This document shows, piece after piece, positions 16,530 to 26,699 of a stretch of 64,000 nt of DNA. Location of the stretch: the NCBI GenBank assembly GCA_903828515.1, contig CAIKMD010000007.1, positions 1,054,001 through 1,118,000 on the forward strand, written 5' to 3'. The DNA comes from an uncultured Rhodospirillales bacterium. Lineage in GTDB: Bacteria; Pseudomonadota; Alphaproteobacteria; ATCC43930; CGMCC-115725. A program made the translations under genes and the position numbers. The first letter of the stretch is position 1. The number at the start of each line of letters is the position of its first letter. Below the pieces are notes generated by a model that saw nothing but the letters and a program-made list of their open reading frames with translations, did no database searches and was not told the origin of the DNA.

Positions 16530-17378
16530 ATGTTCCGTTCGCTGATGAACTATCTTCCCCTGGGCCGTCTGCGCCCGGCCGAGCCGACCGTCGCGGTCAT
16601 TCGCTTCGACGGGGTGATCGGCTTGCGCGGCAAACGCGGCCTGTCGCTGCTGCGTTACGCCGGGGCGATCGATCGCGCCTTCGCGCAGCGCGGCCTCAAG
16701 GCGGTGGCGCTCGCGATCAATTCGCCGGGCGGATCGCCGGCACAGTCGGCGTTGCTCTATCGCCGTATCCGGCAATTGGCGGCGGAACGCGCAGTGCCAG
16801 TGCTCGCCTTCGCCGAAGACGTTGCGGCGTCGGGCGGCTATTGGCTCGCGCTTGCCGCTGATGAGATCTATGCCGAAGAAACGTCGCTGCTTGGTTCGAT
16901 CGGGGTGGTGACGGCGGGGTTCGGTTTCGTCGAGGTGCTGGGCCGTCTCGGCATCGAACGGCGCCTGCACACGGCCGGCGAAAACAAATCGCTGCTCGAT
17001 CCGTTTTTGCCCGAGGATGCGCGCGGCGTCGAACGACTCACCACCTTGCAAACCGACCTGCACGAAACGTTCAAGGACATGGTGCGCCAGCGCCGCGGCG
17101 GCAAGCTCAAGGGCGAGGACAACGTTTTGTTTTCGGGCGAGGTGTTTGCCGGCAAGCGCGCGCTCGGCATGGGGCTGATCGACGGCATCGGCGAATTGCG
17201 CGGCGTGGTGCGCGGCCTCTTCGGCGAGGACACCCGCATCCGCATGATCGCGCCCGAGCGCAAGCGCTTCTTCTTCGGCCGGCTGGCCCAGCCTTTCGGG
17301 TTCGATGCGGCTGATATCGCGAGCGATCTTGTCACCCGCATGGAGGAGCGCCTGATCTGGGCGCGGTTTGGGCTGTGA
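16530..17378 (+). CDS. S49 family serine peptidase (SppA/SohB-like)
   Basis: 282 residues from ATG 16530, one base after the methyltransferase stop. The core has VAVIRFDGVI, AINSPGGSPAQSA, the nucleophile in VAASGGYW (Ser101) and a Lys in GENKSLLDPF (Lys153), the Ser-Lys pair of signal peptide peptidases. It lacks a clear N-terminal membrane helix and is about half the size of E. coli SppA, as usual for the short form. It probably degrades signal peptides or membrane-associated fragments. Confidence 0.87.
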   Translation: MFRSLMNYLPLGRLRPAEPTVAVIRFDGVIGLRGKRGLSLLRYAGAIDRAFAQRGLKAVALAINSPGGSPAQSALLYRRIRQLAAERAVPVLAFAEDVAASGGYWLALAADEIYAEETSLLGSIGVVTAGFGFVEVLGRLGIERRLHTAGENKSLLDPFLPEDARGVERLTTLQTDLHETFKDMVRQRRGGKLKGEDNVLFSGEVFAGKRALGMGLIDGIGELRGVVRGLFGEDTRIRMIAPERKRFFFGRLAQPFGFDAADIASDLVTRMEERLIWARFGL

Positions 17379-18190
17379 GGCTGGGGCTTCTCATTGCCGC
17401 GCTGCTGACGCTCGTTTCGATGTCGGCGCAGGCCGATCCGGAACTCGTCACGTTGCCGGACGGGACATACCGCGCGGTGGCGCCGCCGAACTGGGACGGC
17501 AAGAGCAAGCTGCCGCTGGTGGTCTGGCTGCCGGGCTACGGCCAGGACAGCGTGCAGGTGATGGGAGACACCGACAGCGGACTGGTCGCGGCGGCGAACG
17601 GCGCCGGTGTGCTGTTCGTGGTGGCCGATGGGCTCAATCGCGCGTGGAGTCATGTCGGCGCGCCGCGCCGCAACCGTGACGACATCGCTTTCATTCATGC
17701 CGTCGTCGACGATGCGAAGAAGCGCTGGCCGGTCGACAACGCGCATGTCTTTGCGGCGGGTTTCTCGATCGGCGGTTCGATGGTATGGGACATCGCCTGT
17801 CACGGCGCGCAAGGTTTCACCGCGTTCCTGCCGTTCTCGGGTGCGCTGTGGCATCCCTATCCGGAGAAATGCGAAACCGGCCCGGTCGATCTGCGCCACA
17901 CCCACGGAACCAGCGATCAGACCGTGCCGATGGGAGGGCGAACGCTGCGCAACGGGTTTCAGCAAGGCAATGTCCACGAGGCTTTCGATATTCTCCGCAA
18001 GACTGATGCCTGCCCCGCCGAACCGGTCAAGATGACCGAGGAGGGCATGCTGATCTGCGAAATCTGGAACCATTGCCACAGCGGCCGGGACGTCGAATTG
18101 TGCCTGCACACCGGCGATCATTATGTGCGCGGCGAATGGCTGACCCAGGACATCGCCTGGGCGATGGCCCTGAAGCCACACAAGCACTAA
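17375..18190 (+). CDS. Secreted esterase, PHB-depolymerase/LpqC-like
   Basis: 271 residues from GTG 17375, which overlaps the S49 peptidase stop. A signal peptide ends in MSAQA. The alpha/beta hydrolase core has an oxyanion segment LPLVVWLPGYG, nucleophile elbow GFSIGG, an Asp near HGTSDQTVP and a His near CLHTGDHYVRG. Cysteine pairs, as in TDACP and CEIWNHC, suggest disulfides of a periplasmic or secreted protein. The family acts on PHB oligomers, feruloyl or acetyl esters; the real substrate is open. Confidence 0.75.
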   Translation: MRLGLLIAALLTLVSMSAQADPELVTLPDGTYRAVAPPNWDGKSKLPLVVWLPGYGQDSVQVMGDTDSGLVAAANGAGVLFVVADGLNRAWSHVGAPRRNRDDIAFIHAVVDDAKKRWPVDNAHVFAAGFSIGGSMVWDIACHGAQGFTAFLPFSGALWHPYPEKCETGPVDLRHTHGTSDQTVPMGGRTLRNGFQQGNVHEAFDILRKTDACPAEPVKMTEEGMLICEIWNHCHSGRDVELCLHTGDHYVRGEWLTQDIAWAMALKPHKH

Positions 18191-18208
18191 GGCTGGATTG
18201 AACGCGTC

Positions 18209-18469
18209 ATGTTGGGTCTGAGCCTCGGTAAGCTCCTCTTCCTCGCCATCGTCATCACGCTGGTCTGGTACGGCTTCAAATATGTCTCCCGGGTCGCGGC
18301 CGTTCAGCAACGCGCCAAGGCCGACATGATGCGCCGGCGCGGCCAAGGCAATGTCGAGCCGCCACGCCGCCCGGTCGAGGATCTGGTGAAATGCCAGCGT
18401 TGCGGCTCGTTCGTCAGCGCCGAGGGTGCGGGCAATTGCGGCAAGCCCGGCTGTCCGTGGGGACACTGA
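18209..18469 (+). CDS. PP0621-like small membrane protein with zinc-ribbon-like tail
   Basis: 86 residues from ATG 18209. One N-terminal helix (LGKLLFLAIVITLVWYGF) is followed by a basic linker and a tail with four cysteines (KCQRCGS, GNCGKPGCPWGH), a possible metal site. This is the layout of the PP0621 family, whose role is unknown. The gene lies 18 bases after the esterase and 6 bases before the next gene, in the same operon. Confidence 0.7.
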   Translation: MLGLSLGKLLFLAIVITLVWYGFKYVSRVAAVQQRAKADMMRRRGQGNVEPPRRPVEDLVKCQRCGSFVSAEGAGNCGKPGCPWGH

Positions 18470-18475
18470 GCGGCG

Positions 18476-18985
18476 ATGGAAGCCCTCAAGGAATGGCATG
18501 ATTTCTACCTCGTCGTCGGCACGGCGGCCGCGACGTTGATCGGCGCGATGTTCGTCGTCGTCTCGATCGGCAGCGGTCTGATCAACAAGGATCGCGGATT
18601 CGGGTTGAGCATCTACACCACGCCGACGGTCATGCATCTGGCCGTGGTCGTCTTCGCCTGTGCCCTGATCTTCGTGCCGTCGCTGTCGGAGCGGGGGCTC
18701 GGTGTCTTGCTGGGGAGCGGTGCCGGCGGCGGTCTGGCCTATGCCGCACGCAACACCTTTCACATCATCCGAAGGAAGCCATTTGCGAGCGATCTCGTGT
18801 GGCATGGCGTGGTGCCCGTAATCGCCTATCTCGTTGGTCTCGCGGGGGCCGTTTTCGTATTTCTCGGCCGGCCCCACGCTTTGGATCTGCTGGCGATTGC
18901 CCTGGCGCTGCTGGTCGCCAGCGGGATCCGTAACGCGTGGGATCTGATCATCTTTTTCGTGCTGGAATCGCGCGACTCGACTTGA
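18476..18985 (+). CDS. Hypothetical integral membrane protein
   Basis: 169 residues from ATG 18476 with four or five predicted helices, at about 14-35, 50-70, 78-95, 108-128 and 135-160. The first helix contains GTAAATLIGAMFVVVSIGSG, a pattern seen in small uncharacterised membrane proteins of proteobacteria. No catalytic motif. It is the last gene of the small operon before glyQ. Confidence 0.7.
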   Translation: MEALKEWHDFYLVVGTAAATLIGAMFVVVSIGSGLINKDRGFGLSIYTTPTVMHLAVVVFACALIFVPSLSERGLGVLLGSGAGGGLAYAARNTFHIIRRKPFASDLVWHGVVPVIAYLVGLAGAVFVFLGRPHALDLLAIALALLVASGIRNAWDLIIFFVLESRDST

Positions 18986-19005
18986 ATGATACGCCCCGGC
19001 TTCGC

Positions 19006-19034
19006 TTGACCCTCTCCGAGTCGGCTTATATGTT
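19006..19034 (+). promoter_or_regulatory. Candidate sigma-70 promoter of glyQS
   Basis: TTGACC (19006-19011) and TATGTT (19029-19034) are 17 bases apart, and the glyQ ATG follows at 19068. The -10 overlaps an inverted repeat TTGC-GCC-GCAA (19033-19043). Confidence 0.45.
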
Positions 19035-19067
19035 GCGCCGCAATCGCAACTTGATTCGGAATTTTTG

Positions 19068-19940
19068 ATGGCGGCCGGCGCTTCGAAGAGCAACAGCTTC
19101 CAGGCGCTCATTCTCAAGCTTCAGACTTTCTGGGCCGAACAAGGCTGCGTCATTCTCCAGCCCTATGATGTCGAGATGGGCGCCGGGACGTTTCACCCGG
19201 CGACGACGCTGCGCGCACTGGGCCCCAAGCCCTGGAAAGCCGCTTACGTGCAGCCCTCGCGCCGCCCGGCCGATGGGCGCTATGGCGAGAACCCCAACCG
19301 GCTTCAGCACTATTATCAGTTTCAGGTCATCATGAAGCCCGCGCCGGCCGACAGCCAAGCGCTCTATCTCAAAAGCCTCGACGCGCTCGGCATCGATGTG
19401 AAGCGTCACGACATCCGCTTCGTCGAGGACGATTGGGAAAGCCCGACGCTCGGCGCCTGGGGCCTCGGCTGGGAGATCTGGCTCGACGGCATGGAAGTGA
19501 CTCAGTTCACCTATTTCCAGCAGGTCGGCGGGATCGAATGCGATCCGGTGTCGACCGAACTTACCTACGGTCTCGAACGCCTCGCCATGTATGTGCAGGG
19601 CGTCGAGAATGTCTACGACCTCGATTACAACGGTGAAGGCGTCAAATACGGCGACGTATTCAAGCGCGCCGAATACGAATTCTCGGCATACAATTTCGAG
19701 CATGCCGATACCGAGCGGTTGTTCCGTCATTTCGGCGATGCCGAAAAGGAATGCCGCTTCCTGCTCGACAAGAAATTGCCGCTGCCCGCCTACGACCAGT
19801 GCATCAAGGCGAGCCATAATTTCAATCTGCTCGATGCGCGCGGCGCGATCTCGGTGACCGAACGCGCCTCCTACATCGGCAGGGTTCGCGCGCTGGCGAA
19901 ATCGTGCTGCGAAACCTGGCTTGAAAGCCAGAGTGGCTGA
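19068..19940 (+). CDS. glyQ: Glycyl-tRNA synthetase alpha subunit
   Basis: 290 residues from ATG 19068. Strong class IIc glycyl synthetase signatures: [17 protein letters not shown] at the start, [34 protein letters not shown] and the motif [13 protein letters not shown]. It catalyses glycine activation and, with the beta subunit encoded next, charges tRNA-Gly in an alpha2-beta2 enzyme. The beta ATG comes 2 bases after this stop. Essential housekeeping gene. Confidence 0.98.
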   Translation: MAAGASKSNSFQALILKLQTFWAEQGCVILQPYDVEMGAGTFHPATTLRALGPKPWKAAYVQPSRRPADGRYGENPNRLQHYYQFQVIMKPAPADSQALYLKSLDALGIDVKRHDIRFVEDDWESPTLGAWGLGWEIWLDGMEVTQFTYFQQVGGIECDPVSTELTYGLERLAMYVQGVENVYDLDYNGEGVKYGDVFKRAEYEFSAYNFEHADTERLFRHFGDAEKECRFLLDKKLPLPAYDQCIKASHNFNLLDARGAISVTERASYIGRVRALAKSCCETWLESQSG

Positions 19941-19941
19941 G

Positions 19942-21969
19942 ATGGCCGAGCTGCTGCTGGAGCTGTTAACCGAAGAAATCCCGGCGCGGATGCAAAGCGC
20001 CGCGGCGGCCGATCTGCACCGGCTCGTCACCGAGAAACTGAAAGCGGCGGGCCTCGAATTCGCCTCGGCGGAAAGTTACGTGACGCCGCGCCGTTTGACC
20101 CTTGTTGTCGATGGCTTGCCGGCGTCTCAACCCGACACGAGCGAGGAACGACGCGGCCCGCGCGTCGGCGCTCCCGACGCCGCTGTATTGGGATTCCTCA
20201 AATCCGTCGGCTTGTCATCGCTTGGCGAATGCGAAGAGCGCGATACCGGCAAGGGGATATTTCATTTTGCGGTGATCAAGCGCGCCGGCCGTCCGACGAT
20301 CGAGGTCCTGGCCGAGTTGCTGCGCGCGGCGATCCTCGAAATGCCGTGGCCGAAATCGATGCGGTTTCCGGCGGCCAGTTTCCGTTGGGTCCGCCCGCTG
20401 GTCAGCGTGCTGTGCATTCTCGACAAAAAGGTCGTGAAGCTCGATCTCGGCGATGTGCCGGTCGGCTGGGTCACGCGGGGGCATCGGTTTCTTTCGAAGG
20501 CCGAGATCGCGGTGAACAATTTCGTCGATTACGAAGCCGATTTGCGCCGCTTCCATGTCATGCTCTATCCGACGGAACGGCGCACGATGATCGACGAGGG
20601 GTTGGCCGACGAAGCATCGAAGGCCGGGCTGACGGTGAAGCCCGACGCGGCGTTGCTCGACGAAGTGACCGGCCTCGTCGAGTGGCCGGTCGTCTTGATG
20701 GGGCGCATCGAGCCCGAATTCATGGAATTGCCGCCCGAGGTCCTGACGACCTCGATGCGCGCGCACCAGAAATATTTCGCCTGTCTCGACAGCGAAGGCA
20801 TGCTCGCGCCGAACTTTCTCGTCGTCTCGAACATGATCGCGGACGACGGCGGCAAGGCGATCGTCGCCGGCAACGAGCGCGTGCTGCGCGCGCGTTTGTC
20901 GGATGCGAAATTCTTTTACGACCAGGACCGCAAGGTAAAGCTCGAGACGCGCGTGCCGAAGCTCAAGGAACGCGTATTCCACGCCAAGCTTGGTTCGGTG
21001 CTTGATAAGGTCGAGCGCGTCGGCACGCTGGCGGTGATGCTGAGCCCGCAGGTCAAGGGCGCCGATCCGGTCAAGGTGGCGCGCGCCGCTCTGCTGATGA
21101 AGGCCGATCTTTCGACCGGCATGGTCGGCGAATTTCCTGAATTGCAGGGTGTCATGGGGCGCTATTACGCGGTCCATGACGGCGAGGATTCCGAGGTGGC
21201 CGAGGCGATTGCCGAGCATTACTCGCCGGTCGGCCCCGGCGACCGCTGTCCGTCGGCGCCGGTCAGCGTCGTCGTGGCGCTCGCCGACAAGATCGACACG
21301 CTGGTCGGGTTTTTCGGCATCGACGAGAAGCCGACCGGATCGAAAGATCCTTACGCGCTGCGCCGCGCGGCCTTGGGCGTCATTCGCCTCATCATCGAGA
21401 ATAAATTGCGTCTGCCGTTGACGCCAATCTTCGGCAAGGCCGCACCCGATCTACTCACCTTCTTCGCCGACCGTCTGAAGGTTGCGTTGCGCGACAAGGG
21501 CGTGCGCCATGATCTGATCGCGGCGATCTTCGCGCTCGGCAACGAGGACGATCTGGTTCGGCTTTTGGCCCGGGTCGATGCGCTGGGCGCATTCCTCAAG
21601 AGCGAGGACGGCGCCAATCTGCTGACCGCTTACAAGCGTGCGACCAACATCGTCCGTATTGAAGAGGGCAAAGACAAGGTTCGCTACGCCGATGCGCCCG
21701 ATGCCGCGTTGTTCCAGGAAGCAGCGGAAGGCGTACTGGCCGAGCGGCTCGCGGATGCCAATATCCGGAGCACGACAGCGTTAAAAAAAGAAGACTTCGC
21801 CGGGGCGATGGCGGCTTTGGCCGTTTTGCGCCAGCCGGTTGATGAATTCTTCAACAAAGTAACCGTTAATGCGGAGGATCGGGCGCTCAGGGCGAACCGG
21901 TTGAAACTGCTGTCGCAAATCCGCGGCACGCTCAATCGGGTCGCGGACTTTTCTCAGATCGAGGGCTGA
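19942..21969 (+). CDS. glyS: Glycyl-tRNA synthetase beta subunit
   Basis: 675 residues from ATG 19942; the in-frame TTG at 19921 inside glyQ is not needed. The start [18 protein letters not shown] is typical, followed by the TPRRLTL block, the HD-like middle domain ([13 protein letters not shown], then IAEHYSP), and a C-terminal anticodon-binding region. Length is normal for the family. It recognises tRNA-Gly and works with GlyQ. ppdK starts 3 bases after the stop. Confidence 0.98.
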   Translation: MAELLLELLTEEIPARMQSAAAADLHRLVTEKLKAAGLEFASAESYVTPRRLTLVVDGLPASQPDTSEERRGPRVGAPDAAVLGFLKSVGLSSLGECEERDTGKGIFHFAVIKRAGRPTIEVLAELLRAAILEMPWPKSMRFPAASFRWVRPLVSVLCILDKKVVKLDLGDVPVGWVTRGHRFLSKAEIAVNNFVDYEADLRRFHVMLYPTERRTMIDEGLADEASKAGLTVKPDAALLDEVTGLVEWPVVLMGRIEPEFMELPPEVLTTSMRAHQKYFACLDSEGMLAPNFLVVSNMIADDGGKAIVAGNERVLRARLSDAKFFYDQDRKVKLETRVPKLKERVFHAKLGSVLDKVERVGTLAVMLSPQVKGADPVKVARAALLMKADLSTGMVGEFPELQGVMGRYYAVHDGEDSEVAEAIAEHYSPVGPGDRCPSAPVSVVVALADKIDTLVGFFGIDEKPTGSKDPYALRRAALGVIRLIIENKLRLPLTPIFGKAAPDLLTFFADRLKVALRDKGVRHDLIAAIFALGNEDDLVRLLARVDALGAFLKSEDGANLLTAYKRATNIVRIEEGKDKVRYADAPDAALFQEAAEGVLAERLADANIRSTTALKKEDFAGAMAALAVLRQPVDEFFNKVTVNAEDRALRANRLKLLSQIRGTLNRVADFSQIEG

Positions 21970-21971
21970 CC

Positions 21972-24653
21972 ATGGCGAAATGGGTCTACAGTTTTGGCGG
22001 CGGCAACGCCGAAGGTCGTGCCGAGATGCGCAATCTCCTCGGCGGCAAGGGCGCCAACCTCGCGGAAATGTCGAGTCTCGGCCTGCCGGTGCCGCCGGGT
22101 TTCACCATCACCACCGACCTCTGCACGCATTTCTATGCCAACGGCAAAACCTACCCGAGGGAACTGACCGCCGAAGTTGCGACCGCCCTGAAGCAGGTCG
22201 AGGATCGCGTCGGCGCGAAATTCGGCGATGCGTCGAACCCGTTGCTGGTTTCGGTCCGCTCGGGCGCGCGCGCATCGATGCCGGGCATGATGGATACGGT
22301 TCTCAACCTCGGGCTCAACGACAAGACGGTCGAAGGCCTTGCCAAGAAAAGCGGCGACGCGCGCTTCGCCTATGATTCCTATCGCCGCTTCATCCAGATG
22401 TACGCGCAGGTCGTGCTCGGCGTCGAGCATCATCACTTCGAGGACGCGATCGAGAATCATAAGCTCGAAACCGGCGTCACCCTCGACACGCAGTTGAAGG
22501 CTGAGGACTGGCAGGACGTCATCGACCAGTACAAGACACTGGTGAAGCGCGAGTTGGGCCATGACTTCCCGCAAGACCCGCAAGAACAGCTCTGGGGCGC
22601 GATCGGCGCCGTGTTCGGTTCATGGATGAATCAGCGCGCGATCACCTATCGCCGCCTCCATGATATTCCGGCGGATTGGGGTACCGCCGTTACCGTGCAG
22701 GCGATGGTGTTCGGCAACATGGGCGACGATTGCGCGACCGGTGTTGCTTTCACTCGCAATCCGTCGACCGGCGTCCAGGAATTCTATGGCGAGTATCTCG
22801 TCAACGCCCAGGGCGAGGACGTGGTCGCCGGCATCCGCACGCCGCAGCATCTGACGCTTGCCGGCAAGAAGGCGCAAAACTCGACGCTTCCGGCGATGGA
22901 AGAGGTGATGCCGACGGTGTTCGCCGAACTTGAAAAGGTCCGTCACACGCTCGAGGCGCATTACCGCGACATGCAGGACATCGAGTTCACCGTCCAGCAG
23001 GGCAAGCTCTATATGCTGCAGACGCGCAACGGCAAGCGCACCGCGCCCGCCGCGTTGAAGATCGCGGTCGATCTGGCCAATGCGGGCGTGATCGACCGCA
23101 ACGAGGCGATCCGCCGCATCGAGCCGCTGTCGCTCGATCAACTGCTCCATCCCACGCTCGACCCGAAGGCGCCCAAGACCGTGTTGGCGCGCGGGCTGCC
23201 GGCATCACCCGGCGCCGCGTCGGGCATGATGGTGTTCTCGGCCGACGAGGCCGAGGCGCGCGCGCAAAAGGGCGACGCGGTGATCCTGGTGCGCATCGAG
23301 ACAAGCCCCGAAGACATTCACGGCATGCATGCGGCGCGCGGAATTCTGACCACGCGCGGCGGCATGACCAGCCATGCCGCCGTGGTGGCGCGTGGCATGG
23401 GCCGGACCTGTGTCGCCGGCGCGGGCGACATTCGCGTCGACTATGCGGCCAAGACGATCAGTTCGAAGGGCCAGGTGGTGAAGGCCGGCGAGATCATCAC
23501 CATCAACGGCTCGACCGGCGAGGTGATGATCGGCGAGGTGCCGACCATCCAGCCCGAACTCAGCGGCGATTTCGCGACCTTGATGGAATGGGCCGATAAG
23601 GTTCGTACCATGGGCGTGCGCGCCAATGCCGACACGCCGACCGATGCCAAGAACGCACGCCGCTTTGGCGCCGAAGGCATCGGCCTCTGCCGGACCGAAC
23701 ACATGTTCTTCGACGGCAACCGCATCGCGGCCGTGCGCGAGATGATCATGGCCGATGATGGCGAGGGCCGGAAGAAAGCGCTCGACAAGCTCCTGCCGAT
23801 GCAGCGCGGCGATTTTGAAGAACTGTTCCGCATCATGGCCGGCTTGCCGGTGACCATTCGCTTGCTCGATCCGCCGCTGCACGAATTCCTGCCCAAAACC
23901 GACGCCGAGATGGAAGAGATCGCCAAGGCGACCGGCAAGGACATGGCGTTCCTCCATCATCGCGCGGCGGCTTTGCACGAGGCCAATCCGATGCTCGGTC
24001 ATCGCGGCTGCCGGCTGGCGATCACCGCGCCCGAGATTTACGAGATGCAGGCGCGCGCGATTTTCGAAGCGGCGGCGAACGTCACCAAGGAGACCGGCGC
24101 CCAGCTCATTCCCGAGATCATGATCCCGCTGATCGCGACCAAGAAGGAACTCGATGTCCTCAAGACGATGATCGATCGCATCGGTGCCGATGTCGCCAAG
24201 GAAAAGGGCGTGAAGCTCACCTATCTGGTCGGCACGATGATCGAATTGCCGCGCGCCGCCTTGCGCGCAGCCGAGATCGCCGAAAGCGCCGAGTTCTTCA
24301 GCTTCGGTACCAACGATCTGACCCAGACCTGTTTCGGCCTCTCGCGCGACGATGCCGGTAATTTCCTCGATGCCTATCTGAAGCAGGGTCTGATCGATCA
24401 CGACCCTTTCATCAGCATCGATCGCGACGGCGTCGGCGAGTTGATGACCATTGCGGTCGAACGCGGCAAGCGCACGCGACCGAAACTGAAACTCGGAATC
24501 TGCGGTGAACACGGCGGCGATCCCGCCTCGGTCCAGTTCTGCCACGAAATCGGACTCGATTACGTCTCGTGCTCGCCCTATCGCGTGCCGATCGCACGGT
24601 TGGCGGCGGCGCAAGCAGCGCTGAGCAGGGAAGCGATCACGACGACGGCGTGA
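21972..24653 (+). CDS. ppdK: Pyruvate, phosphate dikinase
   Basis: 893 residues, full length. The N-terminal ATP-grasp half begins KWVYSFGGGNAEGRAEM. The central swivelling His domain has GGMTSHAAVVARGMG with His468. The C-terminal TIM barrel has GTMIELPRAALRA, SFGTNDLTQTCFG and the catalytic Cys844 in CGEHGGDP. It interconverts pyruvate + ATP + Pi and PEP + AMP + PPi, for gluconeogenesis or PPi-linked glycolysis. The glyQ-glyS-ppdK order is common in alphaproteobacteria. Confidence 0.97.
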   Translation: MAKWVYSFGGGNAEGRAEMRNLLGGKGANLAEMSSLGLPVPPGFTITTDLCTHFYANGKTYPRELTAEVATALKQVEDRVGAKFGDASNPLLVSVRSGARASMPGMMDTVLNLGLNDKTVEGLAKKSGDARFAYDSYRRFIQMYAQVVLGVEHHHFEDAIENHKLETGVTLDTQLKAEDWQDVIDQYKTLVKRELGHDFPQDPQEQLWGAIGAVFGSWMNQRAITYRRLHDIPADWGTAVTVQAMVFGNMGDDCATGVAFTRNPSTGVQEFYGEYLVNAQGEDVVAGIRTPQHLTLAGKKAQNSTLPAMEEVMPTVFAELEKVRHTLEAHYRDMQDIEFTVQQGKLYMLQTRNGKRTAPAALKIAVDLANAGVIDRNEAIRRIEPLSLDQLLHPTLDPKAPKTVLARGLPASPGAASGMMVFSADEAEARAQKGDAVILVRIETSPEDIHGMHAARGILTTRGGMTSHAAVVARGMGRTCVAGAGDIRVDYAAKTISSKGQVVKAGEIITINGSTGEVMIGEVPTIQPELSGDFATLMEWADKVRTMGVRANADTPTDAKNARRFGAEGIGLCRTEHMFFDGNRIAAVREMIMADDGEGRKKALDKLLPMQRGDFEELFRIMAGLPVTIRLLDPPLHEFLPKTDAEMEEIAKATGKDMAFLHHRAAALHEANPMLGHRGCRLAITAPEIYEMQARAIFEAAANVTKETGAQLIPEIMIPLIATKKELDVLKTMIDRIGADVAKEKGVKLTYLVGTMIELPRAALRAAEIAESAEFFSFGTNDLTQTCFGLSRDDAGNFLDAYLKQGLIDHDPFISIDRDGVGELMTIAVERGKRTRPKLKLGICGEHGGDPASVQFCHEIGLDYVSCSPYRVPIARLAAAQAALSREAITTTA

Positions 24654-24660
24654 TCGAAAG

Positions 24661-25521
24661 CTAAAACTTCGCCCAGTTCGGCTTTTCCGGCGTGATGCGC
24701 ACGCTGCCGGTGAGAAGCGTTTTGTCGAGCGTATCGAGACGCAGCAGCGCCAGCGCCCGGCCATCGCGGCTCGACCGGATTTCGCCGGCTTCGTCGCTGC
24801 CCGCCATGACCAGCGTGCCGGGCGCTGGCAGGGGGCCGTCGGCACTCACGGGCACCAGACGTTTCTTGACCAGGCCGCGATACTTGGTACGCGCGGTCAA
24901 CTCCTGGCCCATGTAGCAGCCTTTTTTCCAGTCGATGCCGTTGAGTTCGTCGAAGCCGTTCTCAAGCAGTAATGCCTTTTCGATCCCGAGATCTCGGCTG
25001 CCGTCGGGCACGCCGAATTGCAGGCGGTGGCGGTCATAAGCGGCTTCGTCGGCGTGCGCAAAACCGTCGATGGCAGCGATCGGACGCGGCAGGCAGAAGC
25101 GCCAGCCGAGATCGGCGAGGCGGGGATCGCGATAGGCGATGCCGCCGGCGAACGGCCTGGCGTCGCCCGTCGTGTCGAGCCCGAGCCCTGAATTCTGTCC
25201 CCAAGCTGCGGCCACGGCGATGCGCGGACCGGCGTCGGCGAGCGTGACTTTCGAGCGCAGTTTGTAGATCGACAGTCGCCGCAACAGGTCGGGGACACGC
25301 GCCGCTTCGGTGTCGAGATAGAGTGCGTCGCCGATCGCGACGATGAAGAAATCGAAGAGGTAACGCCCTTGCGCGGTCAGCAGCGCGGCATAGATCGCGT
25401 GCTCCGCATCGACCTTCGCGACGTCGTTCGAGACGAGGCCCTGGAGGAAGGCGACACGATCCTCGCCCGCGATCTCGATCACGCCGCGCGCCGGCAATTC
25501 CGCGTAAAACCCGTCCGCCAT
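24661..25521 (-). CDS. ygfZ: YgfZ/GcvT-fold folate-binding protein (Fe-S maintenance)
   Basis: 286 residues from ATG 25521 (frame extends to 25575 without support). The family hallmark K-G-C-Y-M-G-Q-E is intact at 200-207, with Cys202. The N-terminal GcvT-like part has FLQGLVSNDV, and the C-terminal barrel has GTLVMAGSDEAGEI. YgfZ binds tetrahydrofolate and helps assembly or repair of some Fe-S enzymes, such as the tRNA-modifying MiaB. It converges on ppdK and faces the GT9 gene across about 85 bases. Confidence 0.9.
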   Translation of the reverse strand: MADGFYAELPARGVIEIAGEDRVAFLQGLVSNDVAKVDAEHAIYAALLTAQGRYLFDFFIVAIGDALYLDTEAARVPDLLRRLSIYKLRSKVTLADAGPRIAVAAAWGQNSGLGLDTTGDARPFAGGIAYRDPRLADLGWRFCLPRPIAAIDGFAHADEAAYDRHRLQFGVPDGSRDLGIEKALLLENGFDELNGIDWKKGCYMGQELTARTKYRGLVKKRLVPVSADGPLPAPGTLVMAGSDEAGEIRSSRDGRALALLRLDTLDKTLLTGSVRITPEKPNWAKF

Positions 25522-25606
25522 GTCAGAAATCCCCTGTGAGAGACTAGAGTTAGGGACGGGGCCCCAGCTTGGCAAGCTCGGGGTCGGCCCCTATACCGAA
25601 CGCGGC

Positions 25607-26566
25607 ATGAATATCCTCTTCATCACGGCAACCCGGATCGGCGATGCCGTGCTTTCGACCGGATTGCTGTCCCATCTCGTCGACCGGTATCCGGGCGCGC
25701 GTTTCACCATCGCTGCCGGGCCCGATGCCGCGCCGCTTTTCGAGGATGTGCCGGGTCTCGAACGCCTCATCAGCCTGCCGAAGCAACGTTATTCGATGCA
25801 TTGGTGGGTGCTTTATCGCGCGGTTGCGTTGCATCGGTGGGACATCGTCGTCGATCTGCGCAATTCGGCGATCGCCTATCTGCTGTGGACGCGCGAGCGT
25901 CGCCTCTCGGAACCGGGCCGCCGTGCCGAGCATCGCGTCAAACAGCTCGGACGTATCTTCGCTCTCGATCCACCGCCGGCGCCGAAGCTTTATCTGTCGG
26001 CCAAGCGCGAGGAACAAGCGGCGGCGTTGGTGCCGACGGGTGGGCCGGTGCTTGCCATCGGTCCCGCCGCGAATTGGCGCGGCAAGGAATGGCGCGGCGA
26101 ACGCTTTGCCGAATTGGCGCAAAGTCTGACCGCACCCGGCGGTTTGTTTCCGGGCGCACGCGTGGCGGTGCTCGCCGCGCCGCATGAGCGCAAGCAAGCG
26201 ATGCCGCTGATCGAATCGCTGCCGCCTGAGCGTTGCATCGATCTTGTGGGCAGGATCGATCTCCTCACCGCGGCGGCTGTGCTGCGCCGCGCCGCGCTGT
26301 TCATCGGCAACGATACCGGGCTGATGCATCTGGCCGCTGCTTCGGGTGCGCCGACGCTCGGCCTGTTCGGGCCAAGCCCGATCGATCAATACGCGCCATG
26401 GGGGCCGCATACGGCGACGGTCGCAACGGCGATCCCGCATCGCGATCTGATCCCCCCCGACTTCGACCGGCTGACCACCGACACGTTAATGGACAGTCTG
26501 AGCGTCGATGCCGCCGAGGAAGCCGCACGATCGCTCTGGGCGCGGGTCTCGGGCAAGACGGCCTGA
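25607..26566 (+). CDS. Glycosyltransferase family 9 (heptosyltransferase-like)
   Basis: 319 residues from ATG 25607. The N-terminal Rossmann domain opens MNILFITATRIGDAVLSTGL, and the sugar-nucleotide site has IGNDTGLMHLAAASGAP with GLFGPS, as in ADP-heptose:LPS transferases. It probably adds heptose or a related sugar to the lipopolysaccharide core on the inner face of the inner membrane. It is not next to other LPS genes here. The acceptor is unknown. Confidence 0.85.
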   Translation: MNILFITATRIGDAVLSTGLLSHLVDRYPGARFTIAAGPDAAPLFEDVPGLERLISLPKQRYSMHWWVLYRAVALHRWDIVVDLRNSAIAYLLWTRERRLSEPGRRAEHRVKQLGRIFALDPPPAPKLYLSAKREEQAAALVPTGGPVLAIGPAANWRGKEWRGERFAELAQSLTAPGGLFPGARVAVLAAPHERKQAMPLIESLPPERCIDLVGRIDLLTAAAVLRRAALFIGNDTGLMHLAAASGAPTLGLFGPSPIDQYAPWGPHTATVATAIPHRDLIPPDFDRLTTDTLMDSLSVDAAEEAARSLWARVSGKTA

Positions 26567-26627
26567 TCAATCTCCTGGAGGGGCGCTTAAAATTGTTGCG
26601 GCCGGCCCACCGGCGCGCCCATAATAA

Positions 26628-26639
26628 TTAACATAACAA
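26628..26639 (+). promoter_or_regulatory. MarR-type operator half-site candidate
   Basis: TTAACATAACAA shares the left half, TTAACAT, with the perfect palindrome at 31433-31446. It lies 61 bases before the binding-protein start. Weak on its own. Confidence 0.25.
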
Positions 26640-26699
26640 GGATCGTGCCGCGACGCGGCGTCGATCGAATCGAAGACGCGTAATGGGGAAGGAACGCCA

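Noticed and set aside
16868-19117. A 749-codon open frame on the minus strand
   Set aside because: It lies antisense to the S49 peptidase, esterase and two membrane-protein genes. Its product is Arg/His/Asp-rich without a domain, as is usual for the antisense of GC-rich coding DNA.
23205-24845. A 546-codon open frame on the minus strand
   Set aside because: Antisense to ppdK, whose motifs are all intact; the product shows only antisense-type composition.
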